45,018 nt of DNA from CAZHPR01 sp964534305 (lineage in GTDB: Bacteria; Patescibacteriota; Minisyncoccia; Phycocordibacterales; WO2-35-19): NCBI GenBank assembly GCA_964534305.1, contig CAZHPR010000006.1, positions 1 through 45,018 on the forward strand. The letters run 5' to 3'. Both the position numbers and the translations under genes were made by a program. The stretch's first letter is position 1. The number at the start of each line of letters is the position of its first letter. Under the pieces are notes generated by a model. That model did not search any database, was not told the origin of the DNA, and saw only the letters and a list, made by a program, of their open reading frames with translations. Shown here piece after piece: positions 1-8,869 of the stretch.

Positions 1-48
1 GAACTTAAACAATTGTTTAGCAAAATCTTCATACTTTTTAATTTCCAT
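1..48 (-). CDS. 5' end of an unknown gene cut by the window edge
   Basis: An ATG at 48 opens a frame that runs off the left edge after 16 codons and begins MEIKKYEDFAKQLFKF. A weak purine-rich site lies upstream. It follows the 134-aa gene in the same direction with a short gap, as expected for the leftward operon. Too little is present to assign a function, and it could be a chance frame. Confidence 0.45.
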   Translation of the reverse strand, partial: MEIKKYEDFAKQLFKF

Positions 49-68
49 TATTTTAATCGGCCCCTTAT

Positions 69-473
69 TTATTTTACAACCTTCTCAATCTTTTCCATCA
101 CTTCTGGTGACATAATCATCTCTACAAGCTTTTCTTTATTTTCCAAGAAATGGGCTTGCAGATTGATACCAGACTTGACTACACGTTGTGCAACATCTGT
201 CTTCATATAATCAACAACAAAACTGATTTCTTGATTTGTCAGTTTAGCATCTTCAATAATGAATTCAACAATCATATCTAGAATTTTATCAACTTTAATT
301 CCTTCTTTCAGAATAGTCTGAACTTGAAGCATTTGTTTTCCGTTGAGGACTTCTGCAAACTGATTGCAGATCTGTGACACCATAACTTGTGAAATAGTTT
401 CTGCTTGTTGTTGATACTTCTCTTTCATTGCCTCTTTAGGTTCTTGAGGAACAGGGTGTGGTGATTTTCGCAT
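69..473 (-). CDS. Hypothetical helical protein (134 aa)
   Basis: I do not recognise this family. The sequence is almost entirely amphipathic helix with no membrane segment and no Cys/His cluster, and it ends in a run of Lys and Glu. The start at 473 is supported by an AAGGAG site about nine bases upstream. It is the last full gene of the leftward block, after nrdG, and a promoter-like site plus a hairpin stand between the two, so it may be transcribed separately from the nrd genes. Confidence 0.75.
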   Translation of the reverse strand: MRKSPHPVPQEPKEAMKEKYQQQAETISQVMVSQICNQFAEVLNGKQMLQVQTILKEGIKVDKILDMIVEFIIEDAKLTNQEISFVVDYMKTDVAQRVVKSGINLQAHFLENKEKLVEMIMSPEVMEKIEKVVK

Positions 474-491
474 AGAACAATTCTCCTTTGT

Positions 492-519
492 TTTATAAGT
501 GGCTTACCGTGATTAACAA
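492..519 (-). promoter_or_regulatory. Candidate sigma70 promoter inside a hairpin
   Basis: On the minus strand TTGTTA (519-514) and TATAAA (497-492) are separated by 16 bases. The spacer overlaps an inverted repeat, GTGGCTT (499-505) with AAGCCAC (518-524). It would serve the 134-aa gene. The hairpin has no U tract, so it is not a convincing terminator. Confidence 0.4.
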
Positions 520-566
520 GCCACAATCAATGTTATCAATTTCGGTATAAAGATTCAAGAGATAAA

Positions 567-1040
567 TCAAAAATCCAAACCTTTAACGTTTATATTTTGG
601 TTTTTTGAACCTCTGAATTTTAGCTTAGTATCTTTTAGTTCTTCAACAAAAGGGCCATCAACTACAACATCCACAATATTAAGTATCTGAGAAAAAATCA
701 AGTTGTTTTTGACTTCTCTTAGTGTTTGTCCACACCATAACCAAATATCTTTCTCAGGTAACTCTTTTTTAACTCTTTGGCATAATTTTAAGACAGTTTC
801 GAAGTTTTTATTCTCTAAAGGATTCCCACCAAGAATACTTAGACCTTGGATATAAGGATTCTCTAAATCTCTTATAATATTATCTTCAAACTCCCGTGTA
901 TACTTGGTTCCGTACCTATAGTCCCAAGTTTCCTTGTTAAAACAACCCTTACAACCTCTGCTACAACCACTTACAAAGATGGTACAACGAATACCCTCTC
1001 CATTTACTGTGTCACAATTTATGTAGTTAGAGTAGTTCAT
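567..1040 (-). CDS. nrdG: Anaerobic ribonucleotide reductase activating protein
   Basis: Radical-SAM activase that uses S-adenosylmethionine and a 4Fe-4S cluster to generate the glycyl radical on NrdD. The cluster ligands are visible as C26, C30 and C33 in the CSRGCKGC motif, followed further on by a GGNPL element typical of the family. The 157-aa length is normal for NrdG. I chose the ATG at 1040 because it overlaps the nrdD stop as ATGA, implying translational coupling. A longer frame opens at 1064 but has no better ribosome site. It forms an operon with nrdD. Confidence 0.95.
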   Translation of the reverse strand: MNYSNYINCDTVNGEGIRCTIFVSGCSRGCKGCFNKETWDYRYGTKYTREFEDNIIRDLENPYIQGLSILGGNPLENKNFETVLKLCQRVKKELPEKDIWLWCGQTLREVKNNLIFSQILNIVDVVVDGPFVEELKDTKLKFRGSKNQNINVKGLDF

Positions 1041-3127
1041 GAGTGCTTCACTCGACTCATACACTCATGCTGCTTCCCTTCATTGAAAGGTCTACTATTC
1101 GGAGCACTAAGATAACCTGAAACCCTGCGAATAACTGATACATTTCCATCTTCGTGGTTTCCGCAATCAGGGCACACATAGCCTTCCTGTTCTGCATTAA
1201 ATTCTCCCTCAAAACCACACTTGAAGCACTTGTCAACTGGTGTGTTTATTCCGAAGTACGGGATTTTAGTGTATGCATAATCAATAAAAGTTTCATATGC
1301 TTTTTTGTTATTCACAAGGGACGGTTGCTCAATATACCCGATAAAACCCCCACTACAAACATCAGCAAACCCTGACTCATACTCCCATTTTTCAAAAGGT
1401 GAGCACTCTAACCATACAGGAAAATGAAATGAATTTGTGAAATACTCTTTATCCCATTTTTCATTAAAATGTTCTTCATATTTTGAAACAGCACGTTGAC
1501 AATATGATTCACTAGGTGTCCCATACAGAGAAAATCCGATATTACTCTTTTCCTTATATTCTTCAATCCTATTTTTCATCAGTTTTAGAATATTGATACA
1601 CTCTTGCTTATCCAACTTGCCTGTTAGAATTTCACAGGTCTCTGCTAGCCCAATAAAACCAATACTGATGGAAGCATATCCATTATAAAACAATTTGTCA
1701 ATAGTCTCTTCTGGGTGAAGTCGTGCCAAAGCACCATTAACAAACATAGTTGGGTTTTGCTTGGCTTTTGTCCCTTTCAACCTATCAACCCGATCCATAT
1801 GAGCTTTGTATGTAATATCCATAAACTTATTTAATACACGCTCAAAAGGCACACCTGTAACAACACTTTCTTTTGCAATCATAGGAAGATTCAACGTTAC
1901 GACACCTAAATTCATACGTCCGTCAAATTTCTCTTTTCCGTTTTCAACATAATTAGGTAAGAAGGATCGGCAGCTCATACTTGTGACTGCTGTTTCTTTT
2001 GCTCCAGTAATCTTCTTATTCAACGGTACACTGATGAAATCAGGGTAAATGCGTTTTGTTGCACAGTCAATTGCCAAATGCTTAAGATCATAATTAACGT
2101 CTTCCGGCTTTAGGTTAACACCTTCATCTAAGAAGAAGATAACTTTCGGGAACACTGGGGTAACGTTGTCTTTGCCTACACCTTTGATGTGATTTTGTAG
2201 ATATGCTTTTGTGATCATTCTACCATACTTACTTGTATCCAATCCAAAAGAAATAGTAATAAACGGTGTTTGCCCATTTGTTGTTGTCAGACTATTCACT
2301 TGATACAAAAATGTTTGCATTGCATCATAAACTTCTTTTTCAAGCTGTTCCTCTACCCACTCATCTGGAAGATTCCACTTCTTTGCTTGTTCTTTAAGTT
2401 TAATATGCGATTTTTCAACATATGGTGCCAGACCTGAATCTATGTGTGCACTGGTCTGACCACCATATTGGGCGCTAGCAACGGACTGAATAATTTGGGT
2501 CAGAATTGTAGCAGCAACACCAATACTTTTCGGTTGTTCAATAAACGCATCACCAATATAAAAACCATTCTCCAACATGTCACGATAATTTACTAATGCA
2601 CAATTTGTCAATGGACTAATATAATAGTCCGCATCATGGACATGAATGAATCCCTTGTTATGAGCTTTAGCAACCTCCTTGTCAAGAAGGTGATTAATGG
2701 TGTAGTGCTTACTTAGCAAACCAGTAAGCAAATCCCTGTGTGTTGTTACAACTGTAGAAGCCTTGTTTGCATTCTCCGTTAATAGAGATTTGTCAGTTTG
2801 ATCAATAAAAGCTTCAATGGTTTTTAGCAATTGACCTTTACTTTCTCGTACTATGTCACGTTCATGGCGGTATTCAATATATGCTCTGGCGGTTGATTTG
2901 TACTTCGAAACCATCAAACAGTGTTCAACAATAGTTTGAATTTGTTCAATAGATACTTGTTGTTGTTTCAAATCAATAATTTTATTAGTAATTTTCTCAG
3001 TTAAACTGTAAAAATTAATCTCTACAACTTCCCCGGATTTCTCTGCTGCTGATTCAATAGCTTTATAGATTTTATTTGAATTGTACTCTTCAATTTTACC
3101 ATCACGCTTTACAACTTTAAGTCCCAC
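1037..3127 (-). CDS. nrdD: Anaerobic (class III) ribonucleoside-triphosphate reductase
   Basis: Reduces ribonucleoside triphosphates to deoxy forms under anaerobic conditions using a glycyl radical. An ATP-cone sits at the N terminus (about residues 1-90), the (alpha/beta)10 barrel follows, and the C terminus carries a zinc site made of two CxxC pairs (CFKCG and CPDCG). The glycyl-radical loop reads RVSGYLSAP, with Ser where the E. coli and T4 enzymes have Cys just before the radical Gly. Related enzymes tolerate other residues there. The start codon is GTG at 3127 with GAGG upstream. The 696-aa length is full-size. Coupled to nrdG by an ATGA overlap. Confidence 0.97.
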   Translation of the reverse strand: MGLKVVKRDGKIEEYNSNKIYKAIESAAEKSGEVVEINFYSLTEKITNKIIDLKQQQVSIEQIQTIVEHCLMVSKYKSTARAYIEYRHERDIVRESKGQLLKTIEAFIDQTDKSLLTENANKASTVVTTHRDLLTGLLSKHYTINHLLDKEVAKAHNKGFIHVHDADYYISPLTNCALVNYRDMLENGFYIGDAFIEQPKSIGVAATILTQIIQSVASAQYGGQTSAHIDSGLAPYVEKSHIKLKEQAKKWNLPDEWVEEQLEKEVYDAMQTFLYQVNSLTTTNGQTPFITISFGLDTSKYGRMITKAYLQNHIKGVGKDNVTPVFPKVIFFLDEGVNLKPEDVNYDLKHLAIDCATKRIYPDFISVPLNKKITGAKETAVTSMSCRSFLPNYVENGKEKFDGRMNLGVVTLNLPMIAKESVVTGVPFERVLNKFMDITYKAHMDRVDRLKGTKAKQNPTMFVNGALARLHPEETIDKLFYNGYASISIGFIGLAETCEILTGKLDKQECINILKLMKNRIEEYKEKSNIGFSLYGTPSESYCQRAVSKYEEHFNEKWDKEYFTNSFHFPVWLECSPFEKWEYESGFADVCSGGFIGYIEQPSLVNNKKAYETFIDYAYTKIPYFGINTPVDKCFKCGFEGEFNAEQEGYVCPDCGNHEDGNVSVIRRVSGYLSAPNSRPFNEGKQHECMSRVKHS

Positions 3128-3231
3128 AGATAATACCTCTTAGTTATTAAAGAAGGGTGCTTGTCTGCCCCTCCTTTTGTTTATATGGACTAATATTTTA
3201 TCACAAATATCGCATTTAATCTTGATTCAAA

Positions 3232-3507
3232 TCAACTGTCTTTCAGAAACCGAACAACTTCCATCAAACCACCAATATGCTTCAAAGCATTTCCTTCTCC
3301 CATGACAAAGACTTGAGGGATGCTTCGTGAATTGACACCAAGATCAATCAGCTCTTGAAGTTCATAATCTTCTCCGAAAGATTTATATATAAAAGTCTTG
3401 TTCTTTTGGTTCAACAGTTGAACTGCCTGCTTGCAATTAGCACAACCTGCACCACCATATACGATAAAAGTATCTTGTACAACAACACTGTTTTCTTCTT
3501 TATTCAT
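3232..3507 (-). CDS. Glutaredoxin
   Basis: Small thiol-disulfide oxidoreductase of the thioredoxin fold, probably the electron donor for the phage ribonucleotide reductase. The active-site pair is C22 and C25 (GCANC) after the first beta strand, and the cis-proline element is SIPQVF. The 91-aa size fits glutaredoxins. The start at 3507 is preferred over the longer frame from 3606 because it follows a GGAGG site and overlaps the end of the upstream 62-aa gene by a few bases. It lies immediately upstream of nrdD. Confidence 0.9.
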   Translation of the reverse strand: MNKEENSVVVQDTFIVYGGAGCANCKQAVQLLNQKNKTFIYKSFGEDYELQELIDLGVNSRSIPQVFVMGEGNALKHIGGLMEVVRFLKDS

Positions 3508-3688
3508 TTCTTCCCTCCATAATCCAGTCTTGAGCTTTATAAACATCATCAAAAAGTTTTTCGGTCTTAGCTGATTTTGAAACTTTACGCTCATGTTTAG
3601 AATCAAAAGGTTTTACTGTTATAGTTTTAGCGGTTTCACTAATAAATTCACAAGCAATTAGCCAACCTGATTTTGTTGCAAGAATCAT
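3500..3688 (-). CDS. Hypothetical small protein (62 aa)
   Basis: No recognised family. The N terminus looks like a short beta hairpin and the middle is Lys-rich. It overlaps the glutaredoxin start by eight bases, so the two are probably coupled. Confidence 0.65.
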   Translation of the reverse strand: MILATKSGWLIACEFISETAKTITVKPFDSKHERKVSKSAKTEKLFDDVYKAQDWIMEGRNE

Positions 3689-3702
3689 ATTTACTCTTCT
3701 CC

Positions 3703-3921
3703 TTATTTCTTAATCCAAACTTTCAAGACTTCGTAATCTTCTGTATCAGGTTCTTCCCAATTTGCTTCTTTTGCAAAATCATAAGAATCATTTTTAATAT
3801 CGGCGTAAAATTCAGCAAAACCAATCATGTCATCAGGGACATCATAACCTTCTTCTTCACTAATTTCAACACGAATTGTTTGTGTGCGTTTTACATCGAT
3901 ATAGATTTTATTTTTAATCAT
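3703..3921 (-). CDS. Hypothetical acidic protein (72 aa)
   Basis: Not recognised. An acidic, Asp/Glu-rich small protein without membrane segments. The ATG at 3921 follows a GGGAGGG site, whereas the longer frame from 3978 would lie inside the upstream gene, so the internal start is chosen. Confidence 0.7.
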   Translation of the reverse strand: MIKNKIYIDVKRTQTIRVEISEEEGYDVPDDMIGFAEFYADIKNDSYDFAKEANWEEPDTEDYEVLKVWIKK

Positions 3922-3931
3922 AATCCCTCCC

Positions 3932-4138
3932 TTAATCTTTAATTTCTTGATAGCCCCAAGAAATATTCTGGAGTGCAACCAACTCCATTAATTTAGATTG
4001 TTCTTGCCATGCCATATTGTTCCACTCCGCATCAGTAACCTCCAACTCGTCTAGCGAAACCTCAATTTCATCTAGAATTATTGGTTGACTGTTACCTTCA
4101 TTATATGTGTAGCAGCAAACTTTAAACCTTTTACTCAT
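3932..4138 (-). CDS. Hypothetical protein (68 aa)
   Basis: Not recognised. An acidic protein with a short Cys-containing N-terminal strand. It has an AAGGAG-type site and close spacing with neighbours, and is part of a run of small unknown genes between nrdB and glutaredoxin. Confidence 0.7.
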   Translation of the reverse strand: MSKRFKVCCYTYNEGNSQPIILDEIEVSLDELEVTDAEWNNMAWQEQSKLMELVALQNISWGYQEIKD

Positions 4139-4148
4139 TTATTTCTCC

Positions 4149-4619
4149 TTAATCTTTTACCATATATGCCCACATATCGACTGATTCTGGTTCTTGTTTC
4201 AATTTACACTGATAATTCCCAGTTTCAGAGTAGTACAACACATTACCTTCTTCTGTCAAGATCAAACCTTGTCCGGAATGGTGCGTTTCACTATCTATAC
4301 CTTCCCAAGAAACACCTACGAAATCCTCTTCTCCGTTATTATACTCAATATGGATTCCAGTAACATCTTTATATTGGTTTAGGCGTTTAACAGGAAGGTC
4401 ATTTTCATCAGGGGAGAAAGTGCCTAGTTTGCCACAATCCTTGCCAAAAATAACAGAAAATCCGTCTACATATTTTTGTTTGCCAATTGTATTACAATAA
4501 GATGATACATAACGTTCTTTAATATCTCCTGTTTTCAACATATAAATTTCAGAAGGATACTCAAAAGTTATTTCTTCACAATTTTCAAGAACTAAAGTGA
4601 TTGATTTAACCCTCTTCAT
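4149..4619 (-). CDS. Hypothetical protein, beta-rich (156 aa)
   Basis: Not recognised. Alternating hydrophobic residues suggest a mainly beta fold, with no signal peptide and no obvious catalytic motif. It overlaps the end of the 98-aa gene by 14 bases, consistent with translational coupling from the promoter at 4941-4969. Confidence 0.75.
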   Translation of the reverse strand: MKRVKSITLVLENCEEITFEYPSEIYMLKTGDIKERYVSSYCNTIGKQKYVDGFSVIFGKDCGKLGTFSPDENDLPVKRLNQYKDVTGIHIEYNNGEEDFVGVSWEGIDSETHHSGQGLILTEEGNVLYYSETGNYQCKLKQEPESVDMWAYMVKD

Positions 4620-4902
4620 AATTTACTCCTTCTCCATTTTTAAATCTATCCCATCCACTCCAATGTCCACCACGGAAATAGCTATCAACTTCAAAATAAC
4701 CATTCCATTTTCCATCTTTATAGATACAGTATTCTTCTACAGGGGCACACCACCAAATTTTAATACGTTTCTTATCAATGTGGAGATCTTTTGCAACTAA
4801 ATTAGTCCAGATTGGAACCATCTTAGGGTAAGGTTCTTCTCCCCACTCTGATTCGTACATAAAAGTACCATAATCAGCTTTTGTTATTGTTTTATCTTTC
4901 AT
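4606..4902 (-). CDS. Hypothetical Trp/Tyr-rich protein (98 aa)
   Basis: Not recognised. Unusually rich in Trp, Tyr and Gly for its size. It is the first gene of a small operon that starts at a strong promoter just downstream of nrdB, so its expression is probably partly independent of the nrdAB transcript. Confidence 0.7.
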   Translation of the reverse strand: MKDKTITKADYGTFMYESEWGEEPYPKMVPIWTNLVAKDLHIDKKRIKIWWCAPVEEYCIYKDGKWNGYFEVDSYFRGGHWSGWDRFKNGEGVNYEEG

Positions 4903-4940
4903 AATCCAACCTTTTCTTTGATGTTGTAAGTATTAAATTT

Positions 4941-4969
4941 AGTATAAGCACTTCCGTGTGCTTTGTCAA
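4941..4969 (-). promoter_or_regulatory. Strong sigma70 promoter with a palindrome in the spacer
   Basis: On the minus strand a consensus TTGACA (4969-4964) and TATACT (4946-4941) are separated by exactly 17 bases. The spacer is a perfect inverted repeat, AAGCAC and GTGCTT with a six-base gap (4946-4963), which could be an operator. It drives the small-gene operon beginning at 4902. Confidence 0.75.
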
Positions 4970-4972
4970 CAT

Positions 4973-6058
4973 TTAAAACTCTAATTCATCATCCCCAAGG
5001 TCATCTTTAGTTGCATTCAAAACATAATTGACAATAGTGGCTTCTTGTGCTGCTACTTGATGTGAGTCAATGTCAATCCAGTCGTTCAACCAAGGAATTG
5101 GGTGTGATTCTGGAACTACATTTTCATTATGAACATTCAACACCTTATATAACGGGTTTGCAGACCAAACAACCCACTCATCAAGTAATTGCTTGTTTAG
5201 TCCGAGGATACTACGTCCTTCTGAGAACAAATACTCGTTCCAGTTTAGCTCTCGCTGTACAACCTTGTCAAGATATTCTTTTGCCCAAGGTTTAATATCT
5301 TTAAATGTTTGTTTCCATTCTGGATCGTTCTGTAGAATCTCAATGACAATCTTATCTAATTGAGTATGATATTGTTCATCGATCATAATTTTCTGAACTA
5401 ACTTGGCAACACCAATAAACAAATCTTGTTGTGCTAGTGCAAAAGTACAAGCAAATGAAGCCATAAAGCTAATACCTTCAAGAGCATACAACGCCACTAA
5501 GGTTTTTGCAATAGTTTCTTTGACAATGGGGTCATTTTTATCTACAAGACCAAGATTATACTTAGCACCAAGTTGTTCAAGCTCTTTAAACACCACACCA
5601 AAATCATACCCACGTTCAGTAACTTCATTTCGCTCTACTTCAGCAAACAAAACTTCTGGATTCTTGAAACACTGGCGTCCGATTTCAGAATAAGTAAGAC
5701 TATGAAGTACTTCATTTTGAGAAACATATGAAATAGCTGCCCAATATTCACTATTTGATACAAATGGTGCAAGAAGTGGTGCAATAGAACGAGAAGCAAT
5801 ACTATCTAGCTCCCACTGATAGGATAGAGTTTTAACCATCACTTCGTATTGATTCTTAGGACAATTCTCAAAGTCAAATCGAGATTGCTGGAGGTCAACT
5901 TCACCTTCATCCCAATCAACACTCTTCAACTTCTTGTAAAGGTTGAAGATCTGTGGGTATGTTGTATTGATACTGTCATGAAGTGCTGGTTCTGCCCCAA
6001 GAAAAAGCGGATACTTGCCTTCAAAACGTTGTTTGTTATTATAATTAAAAACTGCCAT
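4973..6058 (-). CDS. nrdB: Class Ia ribonucleotide reductase small subunit
   Basis: Di-iron protein that houses the stable tyrosyl radical used by NrdA. The iron ligands and radical residue are readable in order: the Asp of ELDSI, the ExxHxxxY element in NEVLHSLTYSE (Glu, His and radical Tyr), the Glu of ALEGISF, and Glu/His of DEQYH. The C terminus ends in an acidic tail with a terminal Phe, the usual NrdA-docking tail. The 361-aa length is normal. It follows nrdA after a hairpin terminator, so some mRNA may end between them. Confidence 0.97.
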   Translation of the reverse strand: MAVFNYNNKQRFEGKYPLFLGAEPALHDSINTTYPQIFNLYKKLKSVDWDEGEVDLQQSRFDFENCPKNQYEVMVKTLSYQWELDSIASRSIAPLLAPFVSNSEYWAAISYVSQNEVLHSLTYSEIGRQCFKNPEVLFAEVERNEVTERGYDFGVVFKELEQLGAKYNLGLVDKNDPIVKETIAKTLVALYALEGISFMASFACTFALAQQDLFIGVAKLVQKIMIDEQYHTQLDKIVIEILQNDPEWKQTFKDIKPWAKEYLDKVVQRELNWNEYLFSEGRSILGLNKQLLDEWVVWSANPLYKVLNVHNENVVPESHPIPWLNDWIDIDSHQVAAQEATIVNYVLNATKDDLGDDELEF

Positions 6059-6073
6059 TTAATCTCCTTGGTA

Positions 6074-6098
6074 AAATGGCACTGTGCAAGACAGTGCC
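6074..6098 (-). terminator. Hairpin terminator between nrdA and nrdB
   Basis: A perfect 8-bp stem, GGCACTGT with ACAGTGCC (6078-6085 and 6091-6098), has a five-base loop. On the minus strand it is followed by ATTTTA. It lies just after the nrdA stop and may attenuate read-through into nrdB. Confidence 0.7.
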
Positions 6099-6111
6099 TT
6101 ATCAAATTTAA

Positions 6112-8373
6112 TTACAGACTGCAACCACCACTGGCACAACCCGATTCTTGTGAAGTTAGTTGTTCAATTTCATCATCTGATTTTGACTTGGTGTTAGAAT
6201 AGTAGTGGGTCTTTAGTCCCATTTTACACAGGTATAGCAGGTTACTTAGGTCCTCTTTTGTACCAATTTTACCATCTTCGTACTTAGAGATATCGAAGTA
6301 GAAGTCAGCACTGATGCTTTGCCCACAGAACTTCTGTACAATTGCATACATATCTACCATATCTTTAAACGGAACATCCCAACACTTTTCATAACTGTAT
6401 CGAGTAATCAAATTATCATAGTCTGGTACAAACACTGGGATTTTGTTTATATCCGAGGATTTGATAATCAATTCACTACGAATCGGGTATAGTCCGTTAG
6501 TTGTATTTGATGCTAAAGAACTACTTTCTCCGGGCATATGTGCTTCAAGAACACTATTACGCAGGCCACCTTGCTTGATAATATCTTGGCGAAGTTGTTC
6601 CCAATCAAATCTCAAGGAACTATCAACCACGTCATCTACGTTTTTATTATATGTGTCAATAGGCAACCAACCTTCAGGATATTTAGTTTTACCAATCCAT
6701 TCTGCATTACCCTTTTCTTTTGCAAGACGAAGAGAAGCTTTGTGCATATAGTAGCTGTGCATTTCTGCTAGTTCGTGAATAAGACGTTTACCTTTATTGC
6801 TTGTATAACCTGCATTCTGTGATGCAAGATAGTTTGCTAGGTTAACAATACCAACACCAATACTTCTACGTGCTTTTGCTGTTACTTCCATCTGAGGGAA
6901 TGGGTATTCCATCAAGTCAATAGTGTTATCAATAAGTAGTGTTGTATAATAAGCAACATCTTCGTATTCTTCTGGTGTAACACGGCCTGCTACAATTGCA
7001 CCAATGAAGCACAGGGCTACTTCACCCGCATCTCCATCTGTTCCATATAAATCTACAATACTCTTAAACCCTTTTGTAGGTAGTGTGATCTCTTGACATA
7101 AATTTGAGCTGTAGATTGATTCTTTAAATGGAGTGTGCCGATTAATCTCGTCAATAAATGTCTTGTATGTTCGACCAGATTCACGCCAGTTCTTTTGAAT
7201 ATCAATTGCCAACTCACGAGCATTGACATATTTCTTTTCTTTAATATCAGATTTGTCATATTTGTTATACAGTTCAACAAAACCTTCATAATCTGAACTA
7301 TAAAACTTATCATACAAATCTTGTGCATAATACGGGCTAATCAGCATCCACTGCTCATTCTTGGCAACTTTCTGGATGAACAGTTTGTTCATGCTGTTAC
7401 TGTAATCCAAACCACGAATCTGTTTTTGTGTTGGAGTAGTCGGGTGTTTTAGCCGAATCAAATCTTCAATTTCAGGATCCATGATATTAATGTGCATTGT
7501 TGCACTCCCACCACGGACAGCTTGCTTTGTCGATTTGACAGCACTCTCATAGTATCTAAGGTAAGGTAGTTTACCATAGTGTACAATATCCCCACCACGA
7601 ACCGGATCTTTAACTGAACGGGTGTGCATATAACCGCCAATCCCTGCTGATGCGCAAGTCATCATATAAGCAATGTGGCTACCTACTTCAATACTTTCTG
7701 CTGTATCGTTAGTAGTAAACAGACAGCAACTTGCATATCCTTTGAATTTAGTCCTCATACCAGAAAGAGTGGGTGTCGGAACATTAATTTTAAGGTCTGA
7801 TAGATAAGTATACAGCTTGATTACGTCTTCAACCCTGCGATCTTGTGGTTGATTTTGCATTGCGGCAAGCGCGATACCTACATACATAAATTGGGGTGAT
7901 TCAAACAACTGTCCTGTGTGTTTATTTTTAAGCATATACTTATCACACATTTGGCGAAGGCTGGAGTATTGGTATCCGAAATCTTTGTTGTGGATAACAA
8001 AAGAGTCAATCTCATCAAGTTCTTCTTCGACATACCCCATGTCAATCCACTTTTCTGATTCTACCATTTTTATATAGAATTCAAAAAGAGAAGGAGGTTC
8101 TACAAAATCACCAAAAACTTCTTTATAAATCTCACCAACAAGGAGGCGAGCTGCAACATCAGCATGTTGATAGGTTGCCTTTTCAAGGCATGTGTCAATA
8201 AGTGCTTTGTGAATATCCTTAGTGGAACACATATCAGAAAGCTTCTTAGTCGCACTCATTACAATTTCCGACCAAGATACTTTAGATTCACTAGCCCACT
8301 CGGCCCATTTATTTAGTTTGTTTGGGTCAAACTCTACAACTTCATTATTACGTTTGATTACATTCTTAATCAA
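6112..8373 (-). CDS. nrdA: Class Ia ribonucleotide reductase large subunit
   Basis: Catalytic and allosteric subunit that reduces ribonucleoside diphosphates. An N-terminal ATP-cone is followed by the barrel. Key elements visible are the first active-site Cys in YASCCLF, the thiyl-radical Cys in NLCQEI (the N-x-C-x-E pattern), the second redox Cys in VALCFI, and the C-terminal redox pair in GCASGGCSL that would be reduced by the phage glutaredoxin or a host donor. The 753-aa length is full-size and uninterrupted; no intron or intein is present. An AGGAGG-like site precedes the ATG. Confidence 0.97.
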   Translation of the reverse strand: MIKNVIKRNNEVVEFDPNKLNKWAEWASESKVSWSEIVMSATKKLSDMCSTKDIHKALIDTCLEKATYQHADVAARLLVGEIYKEVFGDFVEPPSLFEFYIKMVESEKWIDMGYVEEELDEIDSFVIHNKDFGYQYSSLRQMCDKYMLKNKHTGQLFESPQFMYVGIALAAMQNQPQDRRVEDVIKLYTYLSDLKINVPTPTLSGMRTKFKGYASCCLFTTNDTAESIEVGSHIAYMMTCASAGIGGYMHTRSVKDPVRGGDIVHYGKLPYLRYYESAVKSTKQAVRGGSATMHINIMDPEIEDLIRLKHPTTPTQKQIRGLDYSNSMNKLFIQKVAKNEQWMLISPYYAQDLYDKFYSSDYEGFVELYNKYDKSDIKEKKYVNARELAIDIQKNWRESGRTYKTFIDEINRHTPFKESIYSSNLCQEITLPTKGFKSIVDLYGTDGDAGEVALCFIGAIVAGRVTPEEYEDVAYYTTLLIDNTIDLMEYPFPQMEVTAKARRSIGVGIVNLANYLASQNAGYTSNKGKRLIHELAEMHSYYMHKASLRLAKEKGNAEWIGKTKYPEGWLPIDTYNKNVDDVVDSSLRFDWEQLRQDIIKQGGLRNSVLEAHMPGESSSLASNTTNGLYPIRSELIIKSSDINKIPVFVPDYDNLITRYSYEKCWDVPFKDMVDMYAIVQKFCGQSISADFYFDISKYEDGKIGTKEDLSNLLYLCKMGLKTHYYSNTKSKSDDEIEQLTSQESGCASGGCSL

Positions 8374-8415
8374 TTATTCCTCCATTATATTTTTATTATT
8401 TATATTAAATCTGAA

Positions 8416-8595
8416 TCAATATTCTTCGATGTTGACTGTTTTTCCAGTAAAAGCATCCTGATAGATATTATCATAAGTGGCTTCTTCAGAAACAAGCCCA
8501 TTGAAGTAGAGCCAACCTTGGTATGATTTCTTGCACTCAAAACCTTTTGCTTGCCATGCTGGAATTTTACCTTCTTCTTTTTCTTTCTTACTCAT
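8416..8595 (-). CDS. Hypothetical small protein (59 aa)
   Basis: A short frame starting MSKKEKEEGK and ending VNIEEY. Its ATG overlaps the stop of the preceding 87-aa gene as ATGA, and a GGAGG stands just upstream, which supports translation. A basic/acidic N terminus is followed by an aromatic-rich middle (QGWLYF). No family recognised. It lies between the 87-aa gene and nrdA. Confidence 0.7.
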   Translation of the reverse strand: MSKKEKEEGKIPAWQAKGFECKKSYQGWLYFNGLVSEEATYDNIYQDAFTGKTVNIEEY

Positions 8596-8855
8596 TGATC
8601 CTCCACCTTTTCATAAGTCATTTCAAAGATATCGGGTTTACAAGGATAGTATTCACCTTTTACACCTTTTATAATAAAATCACCTTTTGAAACAATATGT
8701 GGGCCTTCCAGTGTTTCAATATTAAATGAGTAGGAACCCATTTCTCCGGGAGTCCATTTGATATCTTTGAATGTATCCATGATAGCATTCAAAGAGATTG
8801 CTGTACCTTCCCATTGAATAGATTCAATAACTACTGGTTTCTTTCTATATTTCAT
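8592..8855 (-). CDS. Conserved phage protein of unknown function (87 aa)
   Basis: It begins MKYRKKPVVIE and ends with a GDFIIKG ... YPCKPDIFEMTYE signature. I recognise this from many unrelated phages and prophages as a conserved family with no established role. The start at 8855 is preferred because GAGG lies upstream and the longer frame (8879) would overlap the methylase-like gene. It is translationally coupled to the 59-aa gene. Confidence 0.8.
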   Translation of the reverse strand: MKYRKKPVVIESIQWEGTAISLNAIMDTFKDIKWTPGEMGSYSFNIETLEGPHIVSKGDFIIKGVKGEYYPCKPDIFEMTYEKVEDQ

Positions 8856-8869
8856 TTTATACCTCGTAT

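Noticed and set aside
8374..8410. TATAAATA (T4 late promoter type) upstream of nrdA
   Set aside because: Occurs in AT-only DNA before an early-type gene, and no consistent set of such sites appears before late genes.
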